In this document: positions 16,797 to 25,445 of the stretch, in pieces
Layout of the letters: every line of letters starts with the position of its first letter
Position numbering within the stretch: the stretch's first letter is position 1
Assembly: GCF_013523055.1 (NCBI RefSeq)
Contig: NZ_JAAMQM010000004.1
Location: forward strand, 186,001 to 250,000
Reading direction: 5' to 3'
From: Pseudomonas capeferrum
GTDB taxonomy: Bacteria; Pseudomonadota; Gammaproteobacteria; Pseudomonadales; Pseudomonadaceae
DNA: 64,000 bases
The notes under the pieces: generated by a model
What the model was told of the DNA's origin: nothing
Database searches by the model: none
Seen by the model: only the letters and a program-made list of their open reading frames with translations
Position numbers and translations under genes: made by a program

Positions 16797-18289
16797 GGCG
16801 CTACCTCACGATGCTCGCTGGCCCAGACCAGCGGCTGTTCATTCATGCCCCAGTAAAGGCTCTTCTGTTCCATGTATTGCAGGATGCCCAGGCGGCCTTT
16901 CTCGCGGCCCAAGCCACTGTCGCGCCAGCCACCGAAGGGCGTGGAAATGGAAAACTGCTTGTAGGTGTTGATCCACACTGTCCCGGCCTGGATCTTTCGA
17001 CCTAGCGCCCAGGCGCGTTTGTAGTCGCGGCTCCAGATCCCGGCAGCGAGGGCGTACAGGCTGTCGTTGGCCTGGTCGATCAGATCGGCTTCGTCATCGA
17101 ACGGCAGGGCCACCAGTACCGGGCCGAAGATCTCTTCCTGACAGACGCGCTGATCGTTGCTCACGCCTTCGAGAATGGTCGGCGGATAGAAGAAGCCTTT
17201 GTCGAAATCTCCCCCGCTCAGGCGCTGGCCCCCCAAGCGCAGGCGGCCACCTTCGGCCAGCCCCAAGGCCACGTAGCGCTCCACGGATTCGCGGTGGGCG
17301 GCGCTGATCAATGGGCCCATCTGCGTGGTTGCATCGGCCGGGTTGCCCACCTTGATTCGCCGCGCCGCCGCGCACAGGCGCTGCATGAAGGGTTCGTACA
17401 AGGCACGCGCGACAAACAGCCGCGAGCCGGCGATGCAGGCCTCGCCCGACGAGCTGAAGATGCCATAGAGCACGCCGGCCACCGCATGATCCAGATCGGC
17501 ATCGTCGAGCACGATGGTCGGCGACTTGCCGCCCAGCTCCAGCGATACCGGCATCATCTTGTCGGCGGCGATATGGGCGATGTGCTTGCCGGTGCGCGTG
17601 CCGCCGGTGAACGACACGCGCTTGACCAGCGGATGTCGAGTCAGGGCATCGCCGAGCACCGAGCCTTTGCCCGGCAGTACGCTGATCAAGCCCTTGGGCA
17701 GGCCGGCCTCTTCACAGATGCGCGCCAGTTGCAGCGCCAGCAGAGGAGTTATTTCCGCGGGCTTGATCACCACCGCGTTGCCGGCGGCCAGTGCCGGCGC
17801 GACCTTTTGCGCCTCGCTGGCGATCGGCGAGTTCCATGGGGTGATGGCCGCGACCACGCCCATCGGCTCGTAGACGCTCATGGTGACGAAATCACCGCGT
17901 GACGGCGTAATGGTCTCTTCCAGGGTTTCGCAGGCGGCCGCGAAGAACTGGAAAGTAGCGGCGGCGCTGGCCACTAGGTTGCGGGTTTCGCCTATGGGCT
18001 TGCCGTTGTCCTGGCGCTGCAACTGGGCGAGCTCTTCGCCTTGTTCGCGGATCAGTTGAGCGATGCGATAGAGCACGGCGGCACGTTCGTGAGGCTTGCG
18101 CTGTGCCCAGCCGCTATGGAGAAATGCGTGATGGGCGCCTTGTACGGCCTCTTCGACGTCCTCCAGGCTGGCGGCATTGAGCCAGGCCACTGGCTCGCCG
18201 TTGGCGGGGTAGTAGCTGGCATAACGCTCGCCACGACCCAGGCGCCATTGACCGGCGATGCACAGGGGCAGAGTTTGTTCGGTGGTCAT
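16793..18289 (-). CDS. NAD(P)-dependent aldehyde dehydrogenase
   Basis: 498 residues, typical ALDH length. Catalytic Cys285 (GEACIAG), general base Glu251 (SLELGGKSP), Asn153 (PWNSP) and the FTGGTRTGK nucleotide motif are all present. In ring-cleavage pathways such enzymes oxidise a muconic semialdehyde; next to the ThDP enzyme it could instead oxidise an aldehyde formed by 2-oxo-acid decarboxylation. It lies between the VOC dioxygenase (4-bp overlap) and the aspartate dehydrogenase-like gene. Confidence 0.92.
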   Translation of the reverse strand: MTTEQTLPLCIAGQWRLGRGERYASYYPANGEPVAWLNAASLEDVEEAVQGAHHAFLHSGWAQRKPHERAAVLYRIAQLIREQGEELAQLQRQDNGKPIGETRNLVASAAATFQFFAAACETLEETITPSRGDFVTMSVYEPMGVVAAITPWNSPIASEAQKVAPALAAGNAVVIKPAEITPLLALQLARICEEAGLPKGLISVLPGKGSVLGDALTRHPLVKRVSFTGGTRTGKHIAHIAADKMMPVSLELGGKSPTIVLDDADLDHAVAGVLYGIFSSSGEACIAGSRLFVARALYEPFMQRLCAAARRIKVGNPADATTQMGPLISAAHRESVERYVALGLAEGGRLRLGGQRLSGGDFDKGFFYPPTILEGVSNDQRVCQEEIFGPVLVALPFDDEADLIDQANDSLYALAAGIWSRDYKRAWALGRKIQAGTVWINTYKQFSISTPFGGWRDSGLGREKGRLGILQYMEQKSLYWGMNEQPLVWASEHREVAP

Positions 18290-18313
18290 TGCATTCTCCT
18301 GAAGCGAGGCGCC

Positions 18314-19117
18314 TTAGATGGAAATCGCATGGGCGTGGTTGCCGAGGGCGCGCACCACGCTGTACACGGTCAGGGCCGAGGTCTTCGGGTTGGCCAGCAG
18401 CGGCTTGCCGCGCAGGCTCAGCTCGAAGCGACCGAATGCGCCGCGTGCTTCGAACTGATGAACGTTCTCGTCACTCAGCGGATCGGCGATCAACGTTACC
18501 TGGGTGCGATCCAGGCCCAACCCGGCCAGCGACAGCGTGGCGGCAACGTTGGCGTTCTTCGGGTAGAGCTGGGCGGCTTGACGGGCGCTGCCCTGGAAGA
18601 TCACCGTGGCTTCGGTGATGGCGTCCAGGTCGCAGGCCAGTTCACCCGGGGTGTTCTTCCAGGCCTTGGCCGGCTTGCGGCCGGTGTAGCTGACCGCGTC
18701 GAGGCCGCCCACTTTCGCCGCTGACAGCGCATCGATACCGCCGATGGCACCTGGCAGCAGTTCGATTCGGGTGTTGCCCCGTTCCGCGGCGGCTTCCAGG
18801 CGCTCGACCAGGCCGACCTCCGACAGGGCCCCCACCGAGACGATCAGGCAGGCGATACCGCGCTCCAGGGCAGGCAACACATGCTCCTCGATGGCCCGGT
18901 GGCCGGCGCACTCGACCAGCAGGTCGGGGCGCGCGTCAGCCGGCAGAGCGGTCAGCACGCGTGGCGGCTGCTTGAAACTGGCCAGGCGCTGGCGCACCAG
19001 GTCTTCGGAGCCCGCCGAGGCAATGACGTAGTCGACGCACAGCTGCGGGTCCTTCTCCAGCAGTTCCAACACGCCGACGCCGATGGCGCCACAGCCGATC
19101 ATGGTGATATGAAGCAT
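18314..19117 (-). CDS. nadX: L-aspartate dehydrogenase family protein (NadX-like)
   Basis: 267 residues from ATG 19117. N-terminal Rossmann motif GCGAIG (residues 8-13) and the C-terminal aspartate dehydrogenase domain with PGAIGGIDAL, YPKNANVAA and NPKTSALTVYS. The family oxidises aspartate to iminoaspartate with NAD(P), or runs in reverse. Inside a catabolic operon it more likely acts on a related amino or imino acid from the pathway, with RidA hydrolysing the imine, than in NAD synthesis. The same gene neighbourhood, as I remember it, exists around PA3505 in P. aeruginosa PAO1. Confidence 0.85.
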   Translation of the reverse strand: MLHITMIGCGAIGVGVLELLEKDPQLCVDYVIASAGSEDLVRQRLASFKQPPRVLTALPADARPDLLVECAGHRAIEEHVLPALERGIACLIVSVGALSEVGLVERLEAAAERGNTRIELLPGAIGGIDALSAAKVGGLDAVSYTGRKPAKAWKNTPGELACDLDAITEATVIFQGSARQAAQLYPKNANVAATLSLAGLGLDRTQVTLIADPLSDENVHQFEARGAFGRFELSLRGKPLLANPKTSALTVYSVVRALGNHAHAISI

Positions 19118-19127
19118 GACGCGTTCC

Positions 19128-20810
19128 TCAGGCAGTGGCCTTCTGAGCCTTGGTCTCGCTGTTGGGCGGGCCGGCGAACTGGGTGGCGAAATTGCCGACG
19201 GCGAGCATGTCCACTTCCAGCAGGAACGGTCCCGGGGTGCTGAACGCGCGCTCCAGTACGCCGCCGAAATCCTTGAGGTCGCTGACCAGGCCGTGGCGAA
19301 TACCCATGGATTCGGCCAGTTGGCTGTAGTCCGGCGTGTGCAGTTCGACGTAGGCGTGGCGGGCACCGTAGATGGCGTCCTGGATGTTGCGAATCACGCC
19401 GTAGCGCTGATCGTTCATCAGCAGGATCACCACGTTGACCTTCTCCTGCACCAGGGTCGCCAGCTCACCGAGGTTGAGGATGAATCCGCCGTCGCCCGCC
19501 AGCGCGAAGACCTTGCGTTGCGGGTCGTATTCGGCGGCTGCGACACCTGCACCGATACCCATGGCCAGGCCTTGGCCGATGCCGCCGCCCAGGGCGTGCA
19601 CGCCGGCCTGGGGGTGATACAGATTGAGCAGGCGGTTGCCCCAGATGCTGTTGGACAGGGTGACGTCGCGTACCCAACTGAAGTTGTGTCCGGTCATGCC
19701 TTGCAACTGCTCGACCATGGCCGCGTAAGGTCCCAGGTCGGCGACCAGCGCCGCGCGGGATTGGGCCCGCACGTTCTTGAGTTCGAGCAAGAACTGCGGG
19801 TCTGCCTGCAGACGGCCTTCCAAGCGATCGGCGAGACCGTCCAGGGTCAGTGCCGAGTCACCGCACACGAACAGGTCGCTGGAATAGCTGCGGCCTTCGA
19901 TGGCCGGATTGGCATCGATACGCAGGGTGTTGGCCGGCAGTTTCAGGGCGTACTTGAAGGTTTCGTTGCTGCGCAGGCGAGAGCCGGCGATCAGCAGTGC
20001 GTCGCAGCTCTGCATGAAGCTTTCGACCAGACGGTTCTGCGAGAACGCACCCAGGCAGCGCTCGTCGTCTTCGTTGACCACGCCACGGCCCTGGGTCGAG
20101 GTGATCACGCCCACGCCCATGTCCAGCAGGCGCTTGACCGCCTTGCCAGCGTGGCGTGCGCCGCCGCCCAGCCACAACAACGGGCGCTTGGCCTGGAGCA
20201 TGCGCTCGGCCAGTTGGTCGAGGGCCTCGGGAGCGGGCACGGCAACAGGTACCGGCAACGGCGCGAGGTCGGTGGGCATGGTGATGAAAGTGGACTGGAT
20301 GTCGATCGGAATCTCGACGCTGACTGGCCCGGTAGGTGCGGTCAACGCCGTCTGCACGGCAAGTTTCAGGGTGCTCAGAGCGGTCTCGACACTGCGCACG
20401 CGAAACGCTGCCTTGGACACGGCCTTGAGCATGGTCAGTTGGTCGCGCGCCTCATGGATGTAGGCGAACTCCTGATCCAGGTAGGGGGTTTCGATCTGCC
20501 CGGTGATGTGCAGCAGCGGCGTCCCCGCCGTCAAAGCTTCGACCATGGCCCCGGCAGCATTGCCCGCTGCGGTGCCGGTGGACGTCAGGCAGACACCCAG
20601 GCCGCCGCTGGTACGGGCATAGGCGTCGGCCATGTTGGTGGCGCCGGCTTCGCCGCGGGCCATGACGAAACGGATGTTGCCGCGCACCGCGAAGGCATCG
20701 AGGATCGGCATGTTGTGGATCGAGATCACGCCGAATGCGGCCTTCACGTCGCATTGTTCGAGAAAGGCGGTGATGGCAGCGCCTACAGTCACTTGGTTGT
20801 CATTACGCAT
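19128..20810 (-). CDS. thiamine diphosphate-dependent 2-oxo-acid enzyme
   Basis: 560 residues with the three domains of the acetolactate synthase/benzoylformate decarboxylase superfamily. Catalytic Glu54 (RGEAGATNM) and the ThDP/Mg motif G439-DGGF ... N466-DQ are intact. No FAD-type synthase region is obvious, so decarboxylation or carboligation of a 2-oxo acid is possible; the adjacent aldehyde dehydrogenase fits a decarboxylase giving an aldehyde. Its start overlaps the SDR gene by 8 bp. Confidence 0.88.
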   Translation of the reverse strand: MRNDNQVTVGAAITAFLEQCDVKAAFGVISIHNMPILDAFAVRGNIRFVMARGEAGATNMADAYARTSGGLGVCLTSTGTAAGNAAGAMVEALTAGTPLLHITGQIETPYLDQEFAYIHEARDQLTMLKAVSKAAFRVRSVETALSTLKLAVQTALTAPTGPVSVEIPIDIQSTFITMPTDLAPLPVPVAVPAPEALDQLAERMLQAKRPLLWLGGGARHAGKAVKRLLDMGVGVITSTQGRGVVNEDDERCLGAFSQNRLVESFMQSCDALLIAGSRLRSNETFKYALKLPANTLRIDANPAIEGRSYSSDLFVCGDSALTLDGLADRLEGRLQADPQFLLELKNVRAQSRAALVADLGPYAAMVEQLQGMTGHNFSWVRDVTLSNSIWGNRLLNLYHPQAGVHALGGGIGQGLAMGIGAGVAAAEYDPQRKVFALAGDGGFILNLGELATLVQEKVNVVILLMNDQRYGVIRNIQDAIYGARHAYVELHTPDYSQLAESMGIRHGLVSDLKDFGGVLERAFSTPGPFLLEVDMLAVGNFATQFAGPPNSETKAQKATA

Positions 20811-21600
20811 GGCGGGACAGGCCTCCGGAAACGTCGATATGGCTGCCTGTGGTGTAGGCCGACAGGGGGGATGCCAGGAAAAGAATTGCCTGCGCCGCTT
20901 CGATCGGTAGGCCCAGGCGGGCTAGGGGAATCTGTTTGCGCGCGGCCAGCCGTGCGGTCCATTGCGCCCAGTCCAACTCGCGCTCTTCGCGGGCCTCGAA
21001 GCGCCGCCGCCATTGCCCGGACTCCACCAGGCCAATGAGGATGCCGTTGACGCGAATCTGTTTCGGCGCGAACTCGAACGCCATCGAACGCACCAGGTTC
21101 TTCAGCCCGGCGCGGGCTGCCGAAGTGGCGACCATGTGCGCTTCCGGCTGGCTCGCCAGCAGCGAATTGACGCAGACGATCGCGGCATTCGTACACTGTT
21201 CAAGCTGCGGCAGGAAGGCGCGCACGGGGTAGATCACCGAGAAGAACTTGAGGTTGAGCTCTTCGCTCCAAGCCTCGTCGGTGGTATCGGCAAAGGTCGA
21301 CACGCGCCCTTGTCCGGCATTGTTGATCAGTACCTGGGCCGGGCCGAAGGCCTCCAGGCTGGCGGCGGCGAAGGCCTCGACCGAGGCGGCGTCGAGCACA
21401 TCGCACGGTTGCGCTAGCAGGCGAGCCTCGGGAAAGCGCTCGCGCAGGTGGCGTTCAGCGCCGCGCAGACGGTGTTCGCTGCGGCCACAGAACGCCACGG
21501 CGGCGCCCGCTTCGAGCAGCAGTTCGACGCAAGCCAGGCCTATGCCCGACGAGCCGCCGGTGACGATGGCAGTGCTGCCCTGGAGTGGATAAAGGCTCAT
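20803..21600 (-). CDS. SDR-family protein lacking the catalytic Tyr and Lys
   Basis: 265 residues. Cofactor loop TGGSSGIG (14-21), NNAG (93-96) and the SDR serine S146 are intact. At the positions of the catalytic tyrosine (S+13) and lysine (S+17) stand Thr159 and Arg163 (ATSAARAG). RVNGILIGLVESGQW and the C-terminal VSGGLS keep the SDR fold. It is therefore unlikely to be a normal dehydrogenase; a lyase/hydrolase-like or binding role is conceivable. It overlaps the ThDP gene by 8 bp and starts 1 bp after the IclR stop. Confidence 0.85.
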   Translation of the reverse strand: MSLYPLQGSTAIVTGGSSGIGLACVELLLEAGAAVAFCGRSEHRLRGAERHLRERFPEARLLAQPCDVLDAASVEAFAAASLEAFGPAQVLINNAGQGRVSTFADTTDEAWSEELNLKFFSVIYPVRAFLPQLEQCTNAAIVCVNSLLASQPEAHMVATSAARAGLKNLVRSMAFEFAPKQIRVNGILIGLVESGQWRRRFEAREERELDWAQWTARLAARKQIPLARLGLPIEAAQAILFLASPLSAYTTGSHIDVSGGLSRHA

Positions 21601-21601
21601 T

Positions 21602-22423
21602 TCAGTCTCTCATCAGCGCGGTGACGCGGCTGCCATGGCTGGGGGTGTAGTCGAGCAAGCGCGAGAGCTCGTCGGCGCTACGGCGCACCTGGCCGAGCAG
21701 CTCTTCGAAATTGACGTGGCCGATCTGCGAAGTCGGGATGGTCACGCCCAACGCCGCGACTATCCGTCCGGAGTGATCGCGCACGGGTGCGGCGACGGTG
21801 GAGATCGCCGACTCGAAGAAGCCTTCGCCACTGACGAAGCCGCGCACGCGGTCGTGCTGCACCAGGTCGAACAGCTCCAGCACGGTCTTGGGCGTGCAGT
21901 GCGAGTGCTGCTCCAGATGCTCTTCGGGGTACAACTCGCGCAGTTCGGCCAGCGACAGGTCTTCCAGCAGGATGCGCCCCAGCACGGTGGCATGGGCAGG
22001 CAGGCGGGTACCGACGTTGACAGCGCTGGAGAACACCGAAGGCGGCGACACCTTGGCCACGTAGACGATCGAGCGACCGTCGCGCACCACCAGGTTGCTC
22101 GGGTAGTTGAGCTTGTCGCACAGGCGGGCCAGCAACGGCTGGCCCAGCTCGGTCAGCTCCAGTGAAGCCAGGTACTCGAAGCCCAGGCGCAGCACCGACA
22201 TGCCCAGGCGATATTCATTGCCCTTGCGGGTCACGAAGCCCATGGTCTCCAGGGTGGTCAGCAGGCGAAAGATGGTCGAGCGGGGCAGCTCCAGGCGCCT
22301 GGCCAGTTCCGGGGCCGTGAGGGTGCGGTTCTGGCGAGTGAACTCGCATAGCAGCAACAGGCCGCGCTCCAGCCCGGGAACGATGTACTTGTCCTGCGAA
22401 TCCTTCAGATCGGAGTCAGTCAT
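21602..22423 (-). CDS. IclR-family transcriptional regulator of the operon
   Basis: 273 residues: N-terminal winged helix-turn-helix (about 15-75, LTAPELARRLELPRSTIFRLL) and a C-terminal IclR effector domain (about 90-255). IclR proteins usually control nearby aromatic catabolic genes by binding a pathway intermediate. It is encoded inside the operon (4-bp overlap with the hydrolase), giving feedback on its own level. Palindromes upstream of the first operon gene are candidate binding sites. Confidence 0.92.
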   Translation of the reverse strand: MTDSDLKDSQDKYIVPGLERGLLLLCEFTRQNRTLTAPELARRLELPRSTIFRLLTTLETMGFVTRKGNEYRLGMSVLRLGFEYLASLELTELGQPLLARLCDKLNYPSNLVVRDGRSIVYVAKVSPPSVFSSAVNVGTRLPAHATVLGRILLEDLSLAELRELYPEEHLEQHSHCTPKTVLELFDLVQHDRVRGFVSGEGFFESAISTVAAPVRDHSGRIVAALGVTIPTSQIGHVNFEELLGQVRRSADELSRLLDYTPSHGSRVTALMRD

Positions 22424-23295
22424 TGAGCACTACCTGTCAGTGATTCCTTGAGGGCGAAAGCCAGGCGGCCCGCCACCAGATGAGGTTGTTCGATGGGGCT
22501 GGCATGCCCGGCATCGGGGATCAGGGCGAACGACGCACCCAGCGCCCTGGCCAGGGCCAGGCAGGCTTCGGGAGTGGTGATCCCATCGGCTTCGCCGCAA
22601 TGCACTTCGCAGGGCACCGGCGGCGGTGCATGGCGTAGTAGGTCGTCGCCGCACAGCAGCTCGATGGCCTGGCGATAACCGTGGGTGTCGAGACGCGACA
22701 TGTTCCAGCGCACCCACTCCAGCGCCTTGGCGCTAGGGTGCGCCGAGAGCATGGCGGCGCTGCGCTGGTCGGCCATGCGAGCGATGCCCAGTTGATCCAG
22801 CGCGGCCAGGCGCTTGCCGCGCACTTGCTGGCACTGGATCGCGCGGGCCGGGTTGCCATAGCCCTGCGCCGGGCTGATCAGCACCAGGCGGCGCAGACGC
22901 TGCGGATGCAGGCGGGCAAAGGCGGCGGCAGTGATGGCTCCCAGCGAGTGGCCGACCAGTACACAGTCATGAATGTCGAGTGCGTCGAGGGTCTTGAGCA
23001 GACGCTCGGCATAATCCTCGGCCTGAGGGGCCAGCGGCCGCAGCGGTGTGGAATCGCCGTAGCCGGGGGCGTCCCAGGCCACCACGCGTGCGTGCCGGCC
23101 CAATTGCAATGCCACTTCCAGCCACGATCCAGCCCCCGAGCCGATACCGTGCAGGAGCACGATGGCCGGGCCGCTGCCGATCTCGCGAACGGCCTGACGA
23201 CTGTCGTTGAGCATCAGGGTGCGCTGGGCGAAGCGCTGGGCAAGCAGCGCCTCGAGTTCAGCGATCGGGCTGGGCGATTGGGTGGCTGGCAACAT
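22420..23295 (-). CDS. alpha/beta hydrolase
   Basis: 291 residues from ATG 23295. Oxyanion-hole segment LLHGIGSG (47-54), nucleophile Ser117 in GHSLG, and a later Asp (GEADGITTP) and His (PDAGHASP) complete the triad. In extradiol pathways such enzymes break C-C bonds of ring-cleavage products (MCP hydrolases) or open lactones/esters; which applies here is open. The gene lies between IclR (4-bp overlap) and the cupin (4-bp gap). Confidence 0.88.
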   Translation of the reverse strand: MLPATQSPSPIAELEALLAQRFAQRTLMLNDSRQAVREIGSGPAIVLLHGIGSGAGSWLEVALQLGRHARVVAWDAPGYGDSTPLRPLAPQAEDYAERLLKTLDALDIHDCVLVGHSLGAITAAAFARLHPQRLRRLVLISPAQGYGNPARAIQCQQVRGKRLAALDQLGIARMADQRSAAMLSAHPSAKALEWVRWNMSRLDTHGYRQAIELLCGDDLLRHAPPPVPCEVHCGEADGITTPEACLALARALGASFALIPDAGHASPIEQPHLVAGRLAFALKESLTGSAQ

Positions 23296-23299
23296 GGAC

Positions 23300-23839
23300 T
23301 TATCCGCGCTTGATCGACGCCAGAGGGTGCTCTGGCGGATAGGTTGGGGTAACGGGCTTCTTCGCACCGAGCATCACGCACATCAGCGCGTCTTCGTCGC
23401 CGATGTTGATCTCTTCGCGGTACACGCCCGGTGGCACGGAAATCACGTCGCGGTCGGTGAGGATGGTCTCGTAGCGCTCGCCGTCCTTCTCGATCACCAC
23501 CTTGAGTTTGCCGCGCAGCACGAAGAACACTTCCTCGACATCGGTGTGCAGGTGCGGCGGGCCTTCATGGCCGGCCGGAATGACCATGGTGGAAAAGGTG
23601 AAATGCTCCGACGGGATGGTGTTCATGTCGGTGCTCACGCCGGTGCCGCCGGTGCCGATGTAGCGCATTTGCGCGCGGCGGAACTTGGGGTCGTGGTCGG
23701 CCTGGAACTTGAGCGCGTTCCAGTCGTACTTGCGCGTCTCGTAGCGGGCCACGCGGGTCTGCATCCAGGCTTCCAGGCTGGCGCCTTCAGGCCGTTCCCA
23801 GCTTTTCGGAGCTTCGTTGGGGGTGGACAGGTCGGTCAT
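23300..23839 (-). CDS. cupin-domain protein
   Basis: 179 residues from ATG 23839. One cupin barrel (about 80-160) with metal ligands H96-x-H98 and E102 or E103 (PPHLHTDVEEVFFVLRG). The N-terminal 60 residues are charged and not recognised. Could be a ring-opening dioxygenase of the 3-hydroxyanthranilate or gentisate type, an isomerase, or a sensor. Its position in the operon indicates a catabolic step. Confidence 0.82.
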   Translation of the reverse strand: MTDLSTPNEAPKSWERPEGASLEAWMQTRVARYETRKYDWNALKFQADHDPKFRRAQMRYIGTGGTGVSTDMNTIPSEHFTFSTMVIPAGHEGPPHLHTDVEEVFFVLRGKLKVVIEKDGERYETILTDRDVISVPPGVYREEINIGDEDALMCVMLGAKKPVTPTYPPEHPLASIKRG

Positions 23840-23870
23840 GGCAGTCTCCATTCTCAAGGTCATCGATCGA

Positions 23871-24635
23871 TCAGGGCATGACAAACCCGCCGTTGACCGG
23901 CAGGGTTTGTCCAGTAATGAAACGGGCCAGGTTCGACAAGGCGAACACCACAGCCCCGCTGACGTCTTCGGGCAGTTGCGCGCGTTGAATGGCGCGCTGT
24001 TCGGTGTAGAGGCGGTGGCGGGCCTCGGGGACGTAGGCGGTGGCTTCCACCAGCACTAGGCCGGGAGCGATGGCATTGACGGTAATGTTGTCACTGCCCA
24101 GTTCGCGGGCCAGGCTGCGAGTCATGGCGATGATCGCGCCCTTGCTGGCGACATAGGCCATCAGGTTCGGCGCGCCCCACAACGGCGTATCGGACGCCAG
24201 GTTGACCACCGCGCCCTGGCCGCTCAGGCGCAGGGCGGGCAGGCAGGCGGTCGTCATCAGCCAGGTGCCACGCACGTTGACCTGCATGACCTGGTCCCAG
24301 GTGTCGATGCTTAGTTCTTCGCAGGTCTTGCCGCCGGAATTGGTCACCGAGGCGTTGTTGACCAGGCCATCGAGGCCGCCCAGCAGTTCGCCGGTCTGGG
24401 TGGCGCAGCGCTGGATCGATGCAGGATCGGCCAGATCGACGCTCAGCCCATGGACGTCCAGGCCCATGGCCCGCAGGTCGCAGGCCGATTGCTGCACGCG
24501 TTCGTCGAGAATGTCGGCGATGACCACGCGCCCGCCCGCTTCGGCAATCGCTTGCGCGAAGGCGTAACCCAGGCCGCGGGCACCGCCGGTGACCAGCACG
24601 CGACGGCCTTGCAGGAGTTGAGCAGAGGCATTCAT
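23871..24635 (-). CDS. classical SDR oxidoreductase
   Basis: 254 residues. ATG 24635 overlaps the permease stop by one base; a TTG one codon upstream is less likely. Cofactor loop TGGARGLG, NNAS, catalytic S148, Y161 and K165 (YVASK) are all present, unlike in the second SDR of the operon. Probably an NAD(P)-dependent alcohol or dihydrodiol dehydrogenase that rearomatises or oxidises a pathway intermediate. Confidence 0.9.
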   Translation of the reverse strand: MNASAQLLQGRRVLVTGGARGLGYAFAQAIAEAGGRVVIADILDERVQQSACDLRAMGLDVHGLSVDLADPASIQRCATQTGELLGGLDGLVNNASVTNSGGKTCEELSIDTWDQVMQVNVRGTWLMTTACLPALRLSGQGAVVNLASDTPLWGAPNLMAYVASKGAIIAMTRSLARELGSDNITVNAIAPGLVLVEATAYVPEARHRLYTEQRAIQRAQLPEDVSGAVVFALSNLARFITGQTLPVNGGFVMP

Positions 24636-25411
24636 CAATTAGTACTCAGCATGGCTTTAGGCATGTAGTGCAGGACGCGCTTCTCGGCCCAGACAACCGC
24701 GCCGTAAGCCAGCACACCGATCAAGGTGAGCATCACGATGGCGACGAATACCCCGCTGGTATTGCCTTGGCCTTCAGCGTCCACGAGCAGGAAGCCCAGG
24801 CCTTGGTTGCCGCCGACCAGTTCGCCGACGGTGACGCCGATCACCGCCAGGGTGGAAGCGATGCGCAGGCCCGAGAACAGCGCGGCCATGGCGGAGGGGA
24901 ATTCCACCAGGCGGAAGATCTGCCAGCGGCTGGCGTTCATGGTGCGCACCAGGTTGATCATGTCCGGGTCCACGGTGCGGATCGCCGAAAGTACGTTGAT
25001 CATCACCGGGAAGAACACGATCAGCACCGCGATCAGAATCTTCGGGTACACGGTGTAGCCCAGCCACATCACGAACAGCGGGGCGAAGGCTACTTTCGGG
25101 GCGATCTGCAAGGCCAGGATGTAGGGCGAGAGCATGGCCTCGGCCTTGGGCGAAAGGCCCAGGGACGTGCCGATCACGATCCCCAGCAGGGCACCGAGGG
25201 CAAAGCCGACGACGATCTCCACGGCGGTGATCAGGGTGTGTTCCAACAAGCCGCTGCTGTTCCACATCAGCACGCCCTCCTGGGCCACGCGGCTCAGCTT
25301 GGGCATGACGAATTCGGGCATGCCGAGCAGGCCGGGACCCCATTGCCACAGGGCGAGAAACAGGATCAGCAGGGCAAGGCTGCCGAACATCGAGTTATTG
25401 AGGCTTTTCAT
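24635..25411 (-). CDS. ABC transporter permease (TauC/SsuC family)
   Basis: 258 residues from ATG 25411; AAGG about 9 bases upstream. About six membrane helices (starting 10-28 and 60-85) and the EAA loop region MNASRWQIFRLVEFPSAM that contacts the ATPase. With the substrate-binding protein and ATPase upstream it forms a taurine/nitrate/NMT1-type importer. The family imports small organic sulfonates, thiamine precursors or aromatic acids; here presumably the pathway substrate. Confidence 0.9.
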   Translation of the reverse strand: MKSLNNSMFGSLALLILFLALWQWGPGLLGMPEFVMPKLSRVAQEGVLMWNSSGLLEHTLITAVEIVVGFALGALLGIVIGTSLGLSPKAEAMLSPYILALQIAPKVAFAPLFVMWLGYTVYPKILIAVLIVFFPVMINVLSAIRTVDPDMINLVRTMNASRWQIFRLVEFPSAMAALFSGLRIASTLAVIGVTVGELVGGNQGLGFLLVDAEGQGNTSGVFVAIVMLTLIGVLAYGAVVWAEKRVLHYMPKAMLSTN

Positions 25412-25445
25412 CACAGTCATACCTTTGCGCTTCTGACCCGGGCCG

